A DNA stretch of 7,109 nt from Candidatus Spyradenecus faecavium (GCA_018713405.1 DVOR01000174.1:1-7109); one strand, 5' to 3'. Shown: positions 1 through 5,106, numbered from the stretch's first letter. The notes: generated from the letters alone by a model not told the origin. Translations and numbers: made by a program.

Positions 1-12
1 TCCAAGCTTCTG

Positions 13-35
13 CGAGCGACTGAAAGGAGCGAGCC
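13..35 (+). promoter_or_regulatory. Conserved 22-nt leader box with Shine-Dalgarno site, copy 1
   Basis: The stretch contains GAGCGACTGAAAGGAG, with SD core AAAGGAG just before ATG 36. The 22 bases at 13-34 are identical to 5122-5143, and 4584-4605 is a near copy. The SD is bracketed by a direct repeat of GCGAGC (12-17 and 29-34). Conservation extends well beyond the SD itself, which argues for a duplicated leader cassette. Upstream, TCCAAGCTTC (1-10) matches 5101-5110, so the window probably opens at the end of an 8-bp array like the one before gene 5145. Confidence 0.8.
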
Positions 36-1097
36 ATGGCGAGCCAAGCGGATCAGTTCTACCCGAATTCGCGCGACGCGGGGGATTGTCCCTTCGCCGA
101 CGACGCCGAGGCCATACTCGGCCATGTGGGCGACAAGGCCAACCCCCACGCGGTGACGGCGGGGCAGGTGGGCGCCTATACGAAGGCCGAGGCCGACGCG
201 GCCATCTCCGCCCATGCCGGCCGCGCCGACAACCCGCACAAGGTGACGGCGGCGCAGGTGGGTGCTCTCACCGAGATGGCGGCCGACGGGCGCTACGTCC
301 GCGTCCCGCCCGACGCGGAGACGATCGTCCTGAACCACCTGCTCCGCGGCCTGCGCTTCTACGCCCACAACGACGCCGAGGCCGGCCCCGACGGCAACAG
401 TCCCTTCTTCGTCATCGGCTCCCAGCTGTCCGGCGGGCAACTCCGCGAGGACCGCTGGGTCGCCAAGATCTTCTACAACGCCATCGAGTTTCTCCGCGCC
501 CCCGGCACGGAGCGGGTGCTCCTGGAGTTCAACCGCCCCGGCGACGACAAAGCCAACAGCGACGCCATCGTCCTCTGGAAGGAGATGGTCGCCGCGCTGG
601 CGGAGGCGACCGAGGGTCTCATCGGCGCGGACGGCGGGACGGTGGACGGCATCCTGCGGATGAAGAACCCGAAGGTTGCGGCGGACGACAACCCGGGACA
701 CGACATCGCGATTGTGCCGAACGCGAATGGGCAGGGGCTGCAGGTGCAGTTCCCGGACGGCTCCACGGCGATGATTCGGATGAAGACCGGGACGTTGGCG
801 ACCGTGCAGGAAGTCAACAACGCCATCGAGACCATCGAGCTGACGCCCGGGCCGCAAGGTCCGCAGGGACCTCAAGGCGAAACCGGCCCCAAGGGCGACA
901 AGGGCGACCCCGGCCCCCAAGGCCCGCAGGGCGAGAAGGGCGAGAAGGGCGACCCCGGCTCCGGCGGCGCCGCCGTCACCATCCTCGACGCCTGGCCCGA
1001 GACCCCCGACAACACCGCCGTCCCCGGCGCCAAGCTCGTCAAGGACTACGTCGACGCCCTCATGGGCGCCGTCAAGACCGCACTCGAGGAGGTGTGA
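36..1097 (+). CDS. Phage tail fibre-like protein with NPHxVT repeats and collagen-like segment
   Basis: This 353-aa protein is probably a trimeric tail or side fibre that helps contact the host. Two copies of a motif known from phage fibre repeats are visible: H-x-G-x-x-x-NPH-x-VTAxQVGA at residues 30-47 and 60-77, each followed by an alanine/acid-rich helix. A globular middle (about 90-265) has no motif I recognise. Residues 272-310 are 13 uninterrupted Gly-X-Y triplets (GPQ, GPK, GDK, GEK, GDP), the collagen-like rod common in phage fibres. A short tail with a helix (VKDYVDALMGAVKTALEEV) closes the protein. The start is fixed by AAAGGAG 7 bases upstream, inside a leader box repeated elsewhere in the window. 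The next gene begins one base after the stop, so the two are probably co-translated. The fibre role is inferred from the repeats; the receptor is unknown. Confidence 0.85.
   Translation: MASQADQFYPNSRDAGDCPFADDAEAILGHVGDKANPHAVTAGQVGAYTKAEADAAISAHAGRADNPHKVTAAQVGALTEMAADGRYVRVPPDAETIVLNHLLRGLRFYAHNDAEAGPDGNSPFFVIGSQLSGGQLREDRWVAKIFYNAIEFLRAPGTERVLLEFNRPGDDKANSDAIVLWKEMVAALAEATEGLIGADGGTVDGILRMKNPKVAADDNPGHDIAIVPNANGQGLQVQFPDGSTAMIRMKTGTLATVQEVNNAIETIELTPGPQGPQGPQGETGPKGDKGDPGPQGPQGEKGEKGDPGSGGAAVTILDAWPETPDNTAVPGAKLVKDYVDALMGAVKTALEEV
849..965 (+). repeat. Collagen-like Gly-X-Y coding repeat in fibre 1
   Basis: Thirteen consecutive Gly-X-Y codon triplets, mostly GPQ, GDK, GEK and GDP. The 3' part (AAGGGCGACCCCGGCTCCGG and the following Gly/Ala codons) closely matches the end of the collagen segment of the gene at 1868-2317. 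The two segments are likely paralogous modules and possible sites of recombination between fibres. Confidence 0.9.
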
Positions 1098-1098
1098 C

Positions 1099-1845
1099 AT
1101 GGCCACGGGTGAGACCATCGCGGCGCAGATCGCCGACCTCAACGCCAGCAAGGCCGCCCTCATCGCGGCCATCGCCGCCAAGGGCGTCGCCGTCCCCCAA
1201 GGCGCCAAGCTCGCCGACCTCGCCGCACTCGTCTCGGAAATCACCACCGGCGCGCAGGACACCTGCGCCTACGACCGCGACACGATGACGTCCCTGACCA
1301 TCCCGGACGGGGTGACGAAAATCGGGACGGCTGCATTCGATCTGTGCTCCGTTCTCCGAACGCTGACGTTGCCGGAGGGGTTGAAGACCATCGGGGAGAT
1401 AGCGTTTTCCGGTTGTCATGTCTTGCAGCGGCTCAAAATCCCAGGCACCGTGACTGACATCGGCGTCTACGCGTTCCAGAGTTGCTTCGGGCTTGTCGAA
1501 TTGGAGCTCGAGGAAGGCCTGAAGTCCATCCCTGAGCGGGTCTTCACAAACTGCTCCAGTCTGACCGAGTTGGTGTTTCCGGAAGGATTGCGCAGCATCG
1601 GCGACGATGCCTTCTTCGGATGTTGTTCTTTGAGGCGGGTGACGATTCCCTCGACCGTGACGTCAATCGGCTTGTCCGCCTTTGGCGTAAGCGCGTCGAT
1701 GTCGTCCACCGTCTGCGAGTTCACCGTCCCCTGGACGATGGAAGAGACGAAGGCGAAGAAGAACTATCCGTGGGGCCACGAGCGGTATATCTTTCATTGC
1801 ACGGACGGGGACATCAAGAGCGTCCTTGTGCAGGCCGAACAGTAA
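1099..1845 (+). CDS. BspA-type leucine-rich-repeat fibre protein
   Basis: This 248-aa protein is probably a receptor-binding or adhesive tip. Residues 1-50 match a motif common in phage tail proteins: a helix with IAAIAAKGVAVPQGAKLADL followed by AALVSEI. Residues 66-203 form about six 23-residue leucine-rich repeats of the BspA/LRR_5 type, pattern LxIPxxVTxIGxxAFxxCxxLxx. A cysteine sits at the same place in the first five repeats (DLC, SGC, QSC, TNC, FGC). The C-terminus (about 204-248) is not a repeat. The start follows GAGGAGG at 1086-1092, one base after the previous stop. The LRR part is poorer in GC than its surroundings: by my count 30/60 at 1381-1440 against 44/60 at 1141-1200. This suggests a transferred module joined to a phage-type N-terminus. 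LRR_5 domains also occur in bacterial surface proteins, so the fibre role is inference from position and N-terminus. Confidence 0.85.
   Translation: MATGETIAAQIADLNASKAALIAAIAAKGVAVPQGAKLADLAALVSEITTGAQDTCAYDRDTMTSLTIPDGVTKIGTAAFDLCSVLRTLTLPEGLKTIGEIAFSGCHVLQRLKIPGTVTDIGVYAFQSCFGLVELELEEGLKSIPERVFTNCSSLTELVFPEGLRSIGDDAFFGCCSLRRVTIPSTVTSIGLSAFGVSASMSSTVCEFTVPWTMEETKAKKNYPWGHERYIFHCTDGDIKSVLVQAEQ
1294..1707 (+). repeat. Tandem 23-residue LRR_5 coding repeats
   Basis: Six 69-bp units encode residues 66-88, 89-111, 112-134, 135-157, 158-180 and a degenerate 181-203. Unit length is exactly 23 residues for the first five, with no indels. The repeats are diverged at DNA level, so they are old duplications or arrived already diverged. 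Confidence 0.85.
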
Positions 1846-1867
1846 TCACACAGAAAGGAACACAGCG

Positions 1868-2317
1868 ATGACCGTGTTGGTTGAACGGCGGCGCGAGACG
1901 GGCTTGAAGGGCGACAAGGGCGACCCCGGCCCGCGCGGGCCCCAGGGCCCCAAGGGCGACAAGGGCGACAAAGGCGACAAGGGCGACCCCGGCCCGCAGG
2001 GCCCCAAGGGCGACCCCGGCTCCGGCGCCGCCGTCGAGCCGACTGCGCAGGAGGACACCGTGCTGAAGTGGCACGCCGACTGCTCCATGCTCACCGTCAC
2101 CCCCGCCGGCGCGCTCACCGCCGACGCCGCCGGCTGGCCCGAGGGCCGCCAGCTCTTCGTCCGCCTGATCCTGGGCGCCGACGCGACCCTCCCCGACGCC
2201 GTCCGCCTCGTCGGCTACGAGGCCCTGCAGAACGCCTCCACCTATCACGCCACGGCCTACAACGTCGGCGGGACACTTTACCTGACGCCCATCGTGCGCG
2301 AGGGGGACGACGCATGA
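1868..2317 (+). CDS. Short collagen-like phage fibre protein
   Basis: A 149-aa protein whose residues 12-53 are 14 uninterrupted Gly-X-Y triplets (GDK, GDP, GPR, GPQ, GPK), followed by a roughly 95-residue globular domain (about 60-149) that probably packs as a trimeric head. I do not recognise that domain; GWPEGRQLFVRL and NVGGTLYLTPI look beta-rich. Only 11 residues precede the collagen rod, which is very short for an attachment domain, so it may associate with another fibre. I chose ATG 1868 because AAAGGA (1854-1859) sits 8 bases upstream; an earlier in-frame start at 1826 would overlap the preceding gene and lacks a comparable site. The stop overlaps the next start (ATGA, 2314-2317), a sign of translational coupling. 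The collagen DNA resembles that of the gene at 36-1097. Confidence 0.8.
   Translation: MTVLVERRRETGLKGDKGDPGPRGPQGPKGDKGDKGDKGDPGPQGPKGDPGSGAAVEPTAQEDTVLKWHADCSMLTVTPAGALTADAAGWPEGRQLFVRLILGADATLPDAVRLVGYEALQNASTYHATAYNVGGTLYLTPIVREGDDA
1901..2026 (+). repeat. Collagen-like Gly-X-Y coding repeat in fibre 3
   Basis: Fourteen Gly-X-Y triplets built mainly from GGCGACAAG and GGCGACCCC units, including four near-identical GGCGACAAR codon triplets at about 1961-1984. The near identity of units at DNA level makes length change by slippage or recombination plausible. Related to 849-965. Confidence 0.9.
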
Positions 2318-3504
2318 GACGCGCCCTCGCACTTCTCTTCTTTGCCGCGCTGGCCGCCTGCGCCCTCGCCCAGGAGAGCCCCGCCCTGCGCACGCCGCGC
2401 TACGACCCCTCGCTCCTGGGCGACGTCATCGAGGCCTCGGAGCTGTGGGACTTCACGGACGATGAGAAGCGCCCGGACTATGCGAAGGGGATTGGGCTGA
2501 CGCCGACGAACTGGCCGTATCAGAAGCACGCGGTGGACGTCTACGAGCCGTGGTCGGCGCTGACCTTCGTCGCGTGGGTCTACCGCGACAACCTGCCGGA
2601 GACTTACGCGGGCATCGTCGGCATCTCCGTCTATCCCCTGGCGCGGAAGCGCGCGCCGTGCGAGACCTTCCTCCGTGTGCCGCAGGGCGTGGGGCCGGTC
2701 GTCTTAGAGGGCGTCGCCAAACCTGCCGGCGTGAACACGAACCACGTGGGCACGGTGGCCTACAATCTGACGTGCGACGCGTCGGTGACGGTGGACTTCG
2801 GAGGCGGAGAGAGCAAGACGCACGAGGCCGGGGCGTACCGCGACGTGGAGATTCTGGCGGCGGAGGATGGGGACGTCACCGTGACGACGGCCCCCGAGAC
2901 GGCCTGGACCCTCTATGCCGGCACGCCGAGGACGGCGACCGTCACGGGGCTGGCTTATTCGCCGAACAACCCTTATTGCTCGTGCACCAAGGTAAACAGG
3001 TGGTGCTTCGTCGTCCATACGCTGAGATGGACGGACGAGGGCCTGACCCTCGCCGGGAAGAGCTACCTCCCGGACGGCACGCTCTACTTCGATTCGGATG
3101 CCGCCAAGACGAGCAAGACGTGCCCGGCGGCCGAGGGCGTCACGCGCAGCGAGGGCGCCGTCAGGATCGTCCCGTTCCAAAACGCAAACCTGCAGGGTTC
3201 CCCGTCCTCGTGGCGTCCTGACCAGACCAAGCCCTCCGTCTTTAGGCTGATCGGCGTGCGCCGCTTCAACAAGATCCTGACGGACGCCGAGGCGCTCGAC
3301 ATCCTCCGGCAGGACGTCGAGGTCCTCAAGCGGCGCGGCATCCTCACGGACAAGGACTTCGAGCCCCTGCCGGAGGCGGCCACGGCCTCGGCGGCCCTGC
3401 GTGCCCCGGCCGCGCCCACGTTGCTTGACGTCCCCCTGCCGCGCCCGTTGACGGAGGAAGAGGCCGAGGCCCTGCGGAAGGAGGCCGGCCATGACGGACG
3501 ATGA
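2314..3504 (+). CDS. Secreted or lipid-anchored LamG-like protein
   Basis: A 396-aa protein starting with a clear export signal: MRR, hydrophobic ALALLFFAALAAC, then ALAQ. Both a lipobox (LAAC, Cys16) and a signal peptidase I site (ALA before Gln20) are plausible. The body resembles a concanavalin/LamG jelly roll: WSALTFVAWVYRDN (80-93), WCFVVHTLRW (230-239) with a DGTLYFDSDA strand, and FRLIGVRRFNKILTDAEALDILRQD (310-334), the usual closing pattern. A Val/Thr-rich domain (about 119-215) appears to interrupt the fold. Residues 221-231 hold three cysteines (YCSCTKVNRWC). The C-terminus is Pro/Ala- and Glu-rich. The start is fixed by the ATGA overlap with the preceding gene, and its 3' end overlaps the following gene by 14 bases. 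An export signal is unexpected in a tail fibre, so this may instead be a phage-encoded surface protein. LamG assignment is by pattern and is moderate. Confidence 0.7.
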   Translation: MRRALALLFFAALAACALAQESPALRTPRYDPSLLGDVIEASELWDFTDDEKRPDYAKGIGLTPTNWPYQKHAVDVYEPWSALTFVAWVYRDNLPETYAGIVGISVYPLARKRAPCETFLRVPQGVGPVVLEGVAKPAGVNTNHVGTVAYNLTCDASVTVDFGGGESKTHEAGAYRDVEILAAEDGDVTVTTAPETAWTLYAGTPRTATVTGLAYSPNNPYCSCTKVNRWCFVVHTLRWTDEGLTLAGKSYLPDGTLYFDSDAAKTSKTCPAAEGVTRSEGAVRIVPFQNANLQGSPSSWRPDQTKPSVFRLIGVRRFNKILTDAEALDILRQDVEVLKRRGILTDKDFEPLPEAATASAALRAPAAPTLLDVPLPRPLTEEEAEALRKEAGHDGR

Positions 3505-3835
3505 GCAGGCGCTGCTGGAGGAGCAGCTGAGGAAGGCCGAGACGCCCGAGGCCCGGCTGGAGGTGTGGCTGCTGTGGTGGCCGCACATGGCGCGCTGCCT
3601 CGCCTCCACCAACCGCCACGTGAAGGGCACCGAGGCCACGCTCGAGCGCATCGACGAAAACCTGAACGACCTGGCCGGGATGATCGAGAAGTACCACGGC
3701 AAGACCAGCTGGAAGGCCGACAAGCTCGGATGGCTGAAGGAAAACTGGATGTGGGTGGTCGTCTTCCTCTACATGCTCCAGAGCCTCGGCGTGGAAGGGG
3801 TCTTCGGGAAGCTCGCCGCCCTCTTCGGGGGATGA
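3491..3835 (+). CDS. Small coiled-coil/one-helix membrane protein, holin- or XhlA-like
   Basis: A 114-aa protein with an acidic helical N-terminus (1-25), a Trp-rich segment VWLLWWPHM (25-33), a predicted coiled coil around 44-70 (TEATLERIDENLNDLAGMIE), and one hydrophobic segment near 84-100 (ENWMWVVVFLYMLQSLG) before a short Gly-rich end. A coiled coil followed by a single membrane helix is the plan of XhlA/haemolysin-type phage proteins, which act with holins at the inner membrane during lysis. The start lies inside the end of the previous gene, preceded by GGAAGGAGG at 3477-3485, giving strong coupling. No second membrane helix is evident, so a classical two- or three-helix holin is less likely. 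Position after fibre genes and before the lipoprotein fits a lysis function, but that function is inference. Confidence 0.65.
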   Translation: MTDDEQALLEEQLRKAETPEARLEVWLLWWPHMARCLASTNRHVKGTEATLERIDENLNDLAGMIEKYHGKTSWKADKLGWLKENWMWVVVFLYMLQSLGVEGVFGKLAALFGG

Positions 3836-3840
3836 GAAAG

Positions 3841-3857
3841 GGCGGCCTGCGGCCGCC
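3841..3857. repeat. Perfect GC hairpin GGCGGCC-TGC-GGCCGCC
   Basis: A 7-bp perfect stem with a 3-nt loop, five bases after the stop of the preceding gene. No T-run follows, so it is not a typical intrinsic terminator. It is the first of a dense series of hairpins that begins here. Confidence 0.75.
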
Positions 3858-3860
3858 GGA

Positions 3861-3881
3861 GAATCGTGAATCGTGAATCGT
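3861..3881 (+). repeat. Heptamer tandem array GAATCGT x3
   Basis: Three perfect 7-bp units, followed directly by the CGCCC-TGAC-GGGCG hairpin. The same array plus hairpin combination recurs at 4502-4543. It lies in an 82-base gene-free spacer. Such short tandemly repeated repetitive sequences are known in several bacterial groups and have no settled function. Confidence 0.9.
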
Positions 3882-3882
3882 G

Positions 3883-3896
3883 CGCCCTGACGGGCG
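3883..3896. repeat. Dispersed hairpin CGCCC-TGAC-GGGCG, copy 1
   Basis: A 5-bp perfect stem with loop TGAC. The 14-mer recurs exactly at 5612-5625, and its first 13 bases recur at 4531-4543. Here it lies 7 bases before the GAAAGGG ribosome-binding site (3903-3909) of the next gene. Confidence 0.85.
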
Positions 3897-3917
3897 ACAA
3901 GAGAAAGGGACGGCAGG

Positions 3918-4085
3918 ATGATTGAGTTGTTGAGAAAAGCTTTGGACCTGCTGCTCCGCTTTCTGGACTGGCGGAAGGGCACCAAGCGCGAGCGCCACCG
4001 CGACCAAGCCCGCAAAGCCATCGCCACCCACGACCGCCAGGCCATGAACGAACTCCTCATGGAAAGGATGAACCGCCGTGACTGA
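3918..4085 (+). CDS. 55-aa basic helical protein, unknown function
   Basis: A short gene encoding 55 residues: MIELLRKALDLLLRFLDWRK, then a strongly basic stretch (GTKRERHRDQARK), then AIATHDRQAMNELLMERMNRRD. The first 18 residues form an amphipathic or membrane-associated helix; the rest is charged and helical. GAAAGGG at 3903-3909 provides a ribosome-binding site 8 bases before the start. The gene sits between a holin-like gene and a lipoprotein, whose GTG start overlaps its last eight bases. That overlap resembles Rz/Rz1 spanin pairs, but no true N-terminal membrane segment is visible, so an inner-membrane spanin role is only a guess. I do not recognise a family. Both flanks show good RBS spacing, which supports it as a real gene. 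Confidence 0.6.
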   Translation: MIELLRKALDLLLRFLDWRKGTKRERHRDQARKAIATHDRQAMNELLMERMNRRD

Positions 4086-4452
4086 CCCCACCCGTCGCCC
4101 CGCAGGGGCGCCCCTGCATCTCCTGCACCTCCTGAATCTCCTGAAGATTCTGGCAGTCCCGCGTGCGGTGGCACGCCCTCAATCTGCCCCCAATCTGCGA
4201 ACTACCGAAGGTCTTTCGAGCGAAGCGAAGAAACATCTGCGGTTTCTTTTCCTGTCTCCCGTCGCCGCCCTCGCCCTCCTCGCCGCCGCCCTCCTCATCT
4301 CCGGCTGCCGCACCTACACCGTCGTCGCCGCAGACCGCGAGGTCATCCCCCTGGTGCAGCGCCCCGACGGCTCCTTCGTCGAGGGCACGGACGGCAGCCA
4401 GGGCTGGTACGTCCCCGACGCCGTGATGCTCCGGCTCCTCGAGGCCGACTGA
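4078..4452 (+). CDS. Small lipoprotein, candidate outer-membrane spanin, with repeat-derived N-terminus
   Basis: A 124-aa protein with a clear lipoprotein signal: KKHLRFLFLSPVAALALLAA (51-70), then ALLISGC, with lipobox I-S-G-Cys77. The mature part is only about 48 residues (CRTYTVVAADREVIPLVQ, then a Gly/Asp-rich segment and WYVPDAVMLRLLEAD), similar in style to short phage lysis lipoproteins. The chosen start is GTG 4078, preceded by GGAAAGGA (4061-4068). Residues 7 to about 55 are an abnormally long n-region translated from repeat DNA: the dispersed hairpin-plus-array element gives APLHLLHLLNLLK, and a second small repeat follows. The only other standard in-frame start before the signal is GTG 4168, without a good RBS. 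Either the element inserted in frame after the start codon or translation begins at a weak internal codon. The spanin role is inferred from neighbours and size. Confidence 0.65.
   Translation: MTDPTRRPAGAPLHLLHLLNLLKILAVPRAVARPQSAPNLRTTEGLSSEAKKHLRFLFLSPVAALALLAAALLISGCRTYTVVAADREVIPLVQRPDGSFVEGTDGSQGWYVPDAVMLRLLEAD
4096..4146 (+). repeat. Dispersed hairpin plus 9-bp array element, copy 1 (coding)
   Basis: Hairpin CGCCCC-GCA-GGGGCG (4096-4110) is followed directly by four 9-bp units: CCCCTGCAT, CTCCTGCAC, CTCCTGAAT, CTCCTGAAG (4111-4146). It lies within the N-terminal coding region of the lipoprotein gene, read as Leu-rich peptide. This frame differs from that used in the gene at 5650, so the conserved unit is the DNA and not a peptide. 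Confidence 0.85.
4180..4201 (+). repeat. Two 11-bp units starting CAATCTGC
   Basis: CAATCTGCCCC (4180-4190) is followed by CAATCTGCGAA (4191-4201), inside the over-long N-terminal region of the lipoprotein gene, just downstream of the 9-bp array element. Two units are weak evidence alone, but the position next to another repeat suggests stacked insertions. Confidence 0.45.
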
Positions 4453-4461
4453 ACCCCTTTG

Positions 4462-4494
4462 CCCGGTGGCCCCCGCGCCTGCGGGGGCGCCGGG
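4462..4494. repeat. Strong GC hairpin after lipoprotein gene
   Basis: Inner stem GCCCCCGC-GCCT-GCGGGGGC (4469-4488) is perfect over 8 bp, and CCCGG (4462-4466) with CCGGG (4490-4494) extends it after a small asymmetric bulge. It begins 9 bases after the stop codon. There is no following T-run, so termination would need to be Rho-dependent, or the hairpin acts in RNA stability. A 10-bp palindrome CGGGATCCCG (4491-4500) overlaps its end. Confidence 0.75.
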
Positions 4495-4501
4495 ATCCCG
4501 T

Positions 4502-4529
4502 GAATCGTGAATCGTGAATCGTGAATCGC
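4502..4529 (+). repeat. Heptamer tandem array GAATCGT x4
   Basis: Three perfect GAATCGT units and a fourth with one change (GAATCGC), followed by the CGCCCTGACGGGC hairpin (4531-4543) and CTGAAAGG (4550-4557). Same array and hairpin order as 3861-3896 with one extra unit, so the unit number varies between copies. Confidence 0.9.
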
Positions 4530-4530
4530 G

Positions 4531-4543
4531 CGCCCTGACGGGC
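4531..4543. repeat. Dispersed hairpin CGCCC-TGAC-GGGC, copy 2
   Basis: Shares 13 bases with copies at 3883 and 5612; the last stem base is changed, leaving GCCC/GGGC with loop TGAC. It sits between the heptamer array and an RBS-like CTGAAAGG that no longer precedes a start codon. Confidence 0.8.
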
Positions 4544-4557
4544 CGACCGCTGAAAGG

Positions 4558-4581
4558 CCAATCAGCCAATCAGCCAATCAG
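4558..4581 (+). repeat. Octamer tandem array CCAATCAG x3
   Basis: Three perfect 8-bp units. The array begins directly after CTGAAAGG (4550-4557) and is followed by the full leader box with its own CTGAAAGGAG. The order suggests that this array and leader were placed at the RBS of an older array-hairpin-RBS cassette. Confidence 0.9.
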
Positions 4582-4583
4582 CG

Positions 4584-4606
4584 TGAGCGACTGAAAGGAG
4601 TGAACC
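4584..4606 (+). promoter_or_regulatory. Conserved leader box with Shine-Dalgarno site, copy 2
   Basis: GAGCGACTGAAAGGAG followed by TGAACC just before ATG 4607. It differs from copies 1 and 3 at three positions. The bracketing direct repeat here reads GTGAGC/GTGAAC, so the same C-to-T change is present on both sides of the SD. Confidence 0.8.
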
Positions 4607-4918
4607 ATGGACTGGTTGAAGAAGGTTTGGGAATGGATCGTCGGCGGGGTGAAATCCCTGCTGGCAAGCGTGCTCGACGAGGTCATCGAGCAGGCCAAGG
4701 ACATCGTGGCCGACAAGGAGCTGGCCGCCCTGGCGCTCGACGCCGTCCGGGCCGCCGCCCACGAGGGCCTCTCCGGCGACAAGGCCTGGGTCGCCGCCCG
4801 CGACAGCCTGACGAAGGCCCTGCGGGAGGCCGGCCGCGACCTCACCGCCTGCGCCATCGACACCGCCCTGCAGAACGTCTACAGCGCCTGGAAGCGCCTC
4901 GGCAAGCCGGAGGCGTGA
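4607..4918 (+). CDS. 103-aa alpha-helical protein, unknown function
   Basis: A 103-residue protein predicted to be almost wholly helical. The N-terminus is an amphipathic, Trp-rich helix (MDWLKKVWEWIVGGVKSLLA) that could lie on a membrane. Then follow acidic and alanine-rich helices (EVIEQAKDIVADKELAALAL), a Gly-Asp turn near 57-58 and a basic end (WKRLGKPEA). One cysteine (Cys82) is present. The start has an excellent AAAGGAG site 6 bases upstream in the repeated leader box. It is flanked on both sides by repeat-rich spacers and its stop codon lies in the base of a hairpin. I do not recognise the family; location near the holin- and lipoprotein-like genes permits a lysis or membrane role, but nothing in the sequence proves it. 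Codons strongly favour C in third position. Confidence 0.7.
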   Translation: MDWLKKVWEWIVGGVKSLLASVLDEVIEQAKDIVADKELAALALDAVRAAAHEGLSGDKAWVAARDSLTKALREAGRDLTACAIDTALQNVYSAWKRLGKPEA

Positions 4919-4936
4919 GGGGCGCTCGCGCCCCTC
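4917..4936. repeat. Hairpin GAGGGGCG-CTCG-CGCCCCTC at stop codon
   Basis: An 8-bp perfect stem with a 4-nt loop; its first two bases are part of the TGA stop of the preceding gene. A purine-rich AGGAAG follows, not a T-run, so intrinsic termination is not supported. Confidence 0.75.
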
Positions 4937-4942
4937 AGGAAG

Positions 4943-5106
4943 TTTGGAGGCTTGGAGGCTTGGCTTGCAAGCGGTGGGGCTTTGCCCCACGCCCCTTCGG
5001 CCCCTCCGTCGCCCCGAATGGGGCGCCTCCTGCATCTCCTGAACCTCCTGAACCTCCTGCGCCACCCGGCGGCTCCGCCGCCCCTCCAAGCCTCCAAACC
5101 TCCAAG
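4943..5106. repeat. 164-bp composite palindromic spacer element with 21-bp inverted ends
   Basis: The left end 4943-4963 (TTTGGAGGCTTGGAGGCTTGG) and right end 5086-5106 are inverted copies matching at 19 of 21 positions. Each end is itself part of an 8-bp tandem array. Inside lie, in order, the palindrome CTTGCAAG (4964-4971), hairpin GTGGGGC-TTT-GCCCCAC (4974-4990), the dispersed element with hairpin and 9-bp array (5010-5059), and hairpin CGGCG-GCTC-CGCCG (5067-5080). No gene fits here. The nested layout resembles REP-doublet (REPIN) elements in form, but I cannot assign it to a known family. Confidence 0.7.
5010..5059 (+). repeat. Dispersed hairpin plus 9-bp array element, copy 2 (intergenic)
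   Basis: Hairpin CGCCCC-GAAT-GGGGCG (5010-5025), one base, then CTCCTGCAT, CTCCTGAAC, CTCCTGAAC, CTCCTG (5027-5059). Upstream CCGTCGCCCCG is shared with copy 1. This is the only one of the four copies outside coding sequence. Confidence 0.9.

Noticed and set aside
1826..1867. Upstream extension of the collagen-like fibre gene to 1826
   Set aside because: It would overlap the LRR gene without a good RBS, whereas ATG 1868 has AAAGGA at 8 bases.
36..3504. Diversity-generating retroelement target (variable repeat) in the fibre or LRR genes
   Set aside because: No reverse transcriptase, no template-repeat-like second copy of a fibre 3' end and no C-type-lectin fold are visible in the window.
2704..4174. 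Long - strand open frames across the LamG-like and holin-like genes
   Set aside because: Arg/Ser/Pro-rich composition and no start signals; the + strand genes here have signal peptide, membrane helix and coupled starts.
4550..4557. CTGAAAGG as an active ribosome-binding site
   Set aside because: No start codon lies at suitable distance; the CCAATCAG array follows directly, so it is interpreted as a relic of an older cassette.
3861..4581. CRISPR array
   Set aside because: Units are 7-8 bp and directly adjacent with no spacers; a CRISPR needs repeats of about 23-47 bp separated by unique spacers.
4462..4936. Intrinsic transcription terminators at the strong hairpins after the genes ending at 4452 and 4918
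   Set aside because: No T-run follows either stem, and similar hairpins occur inside genes, so they are listed as repeats.
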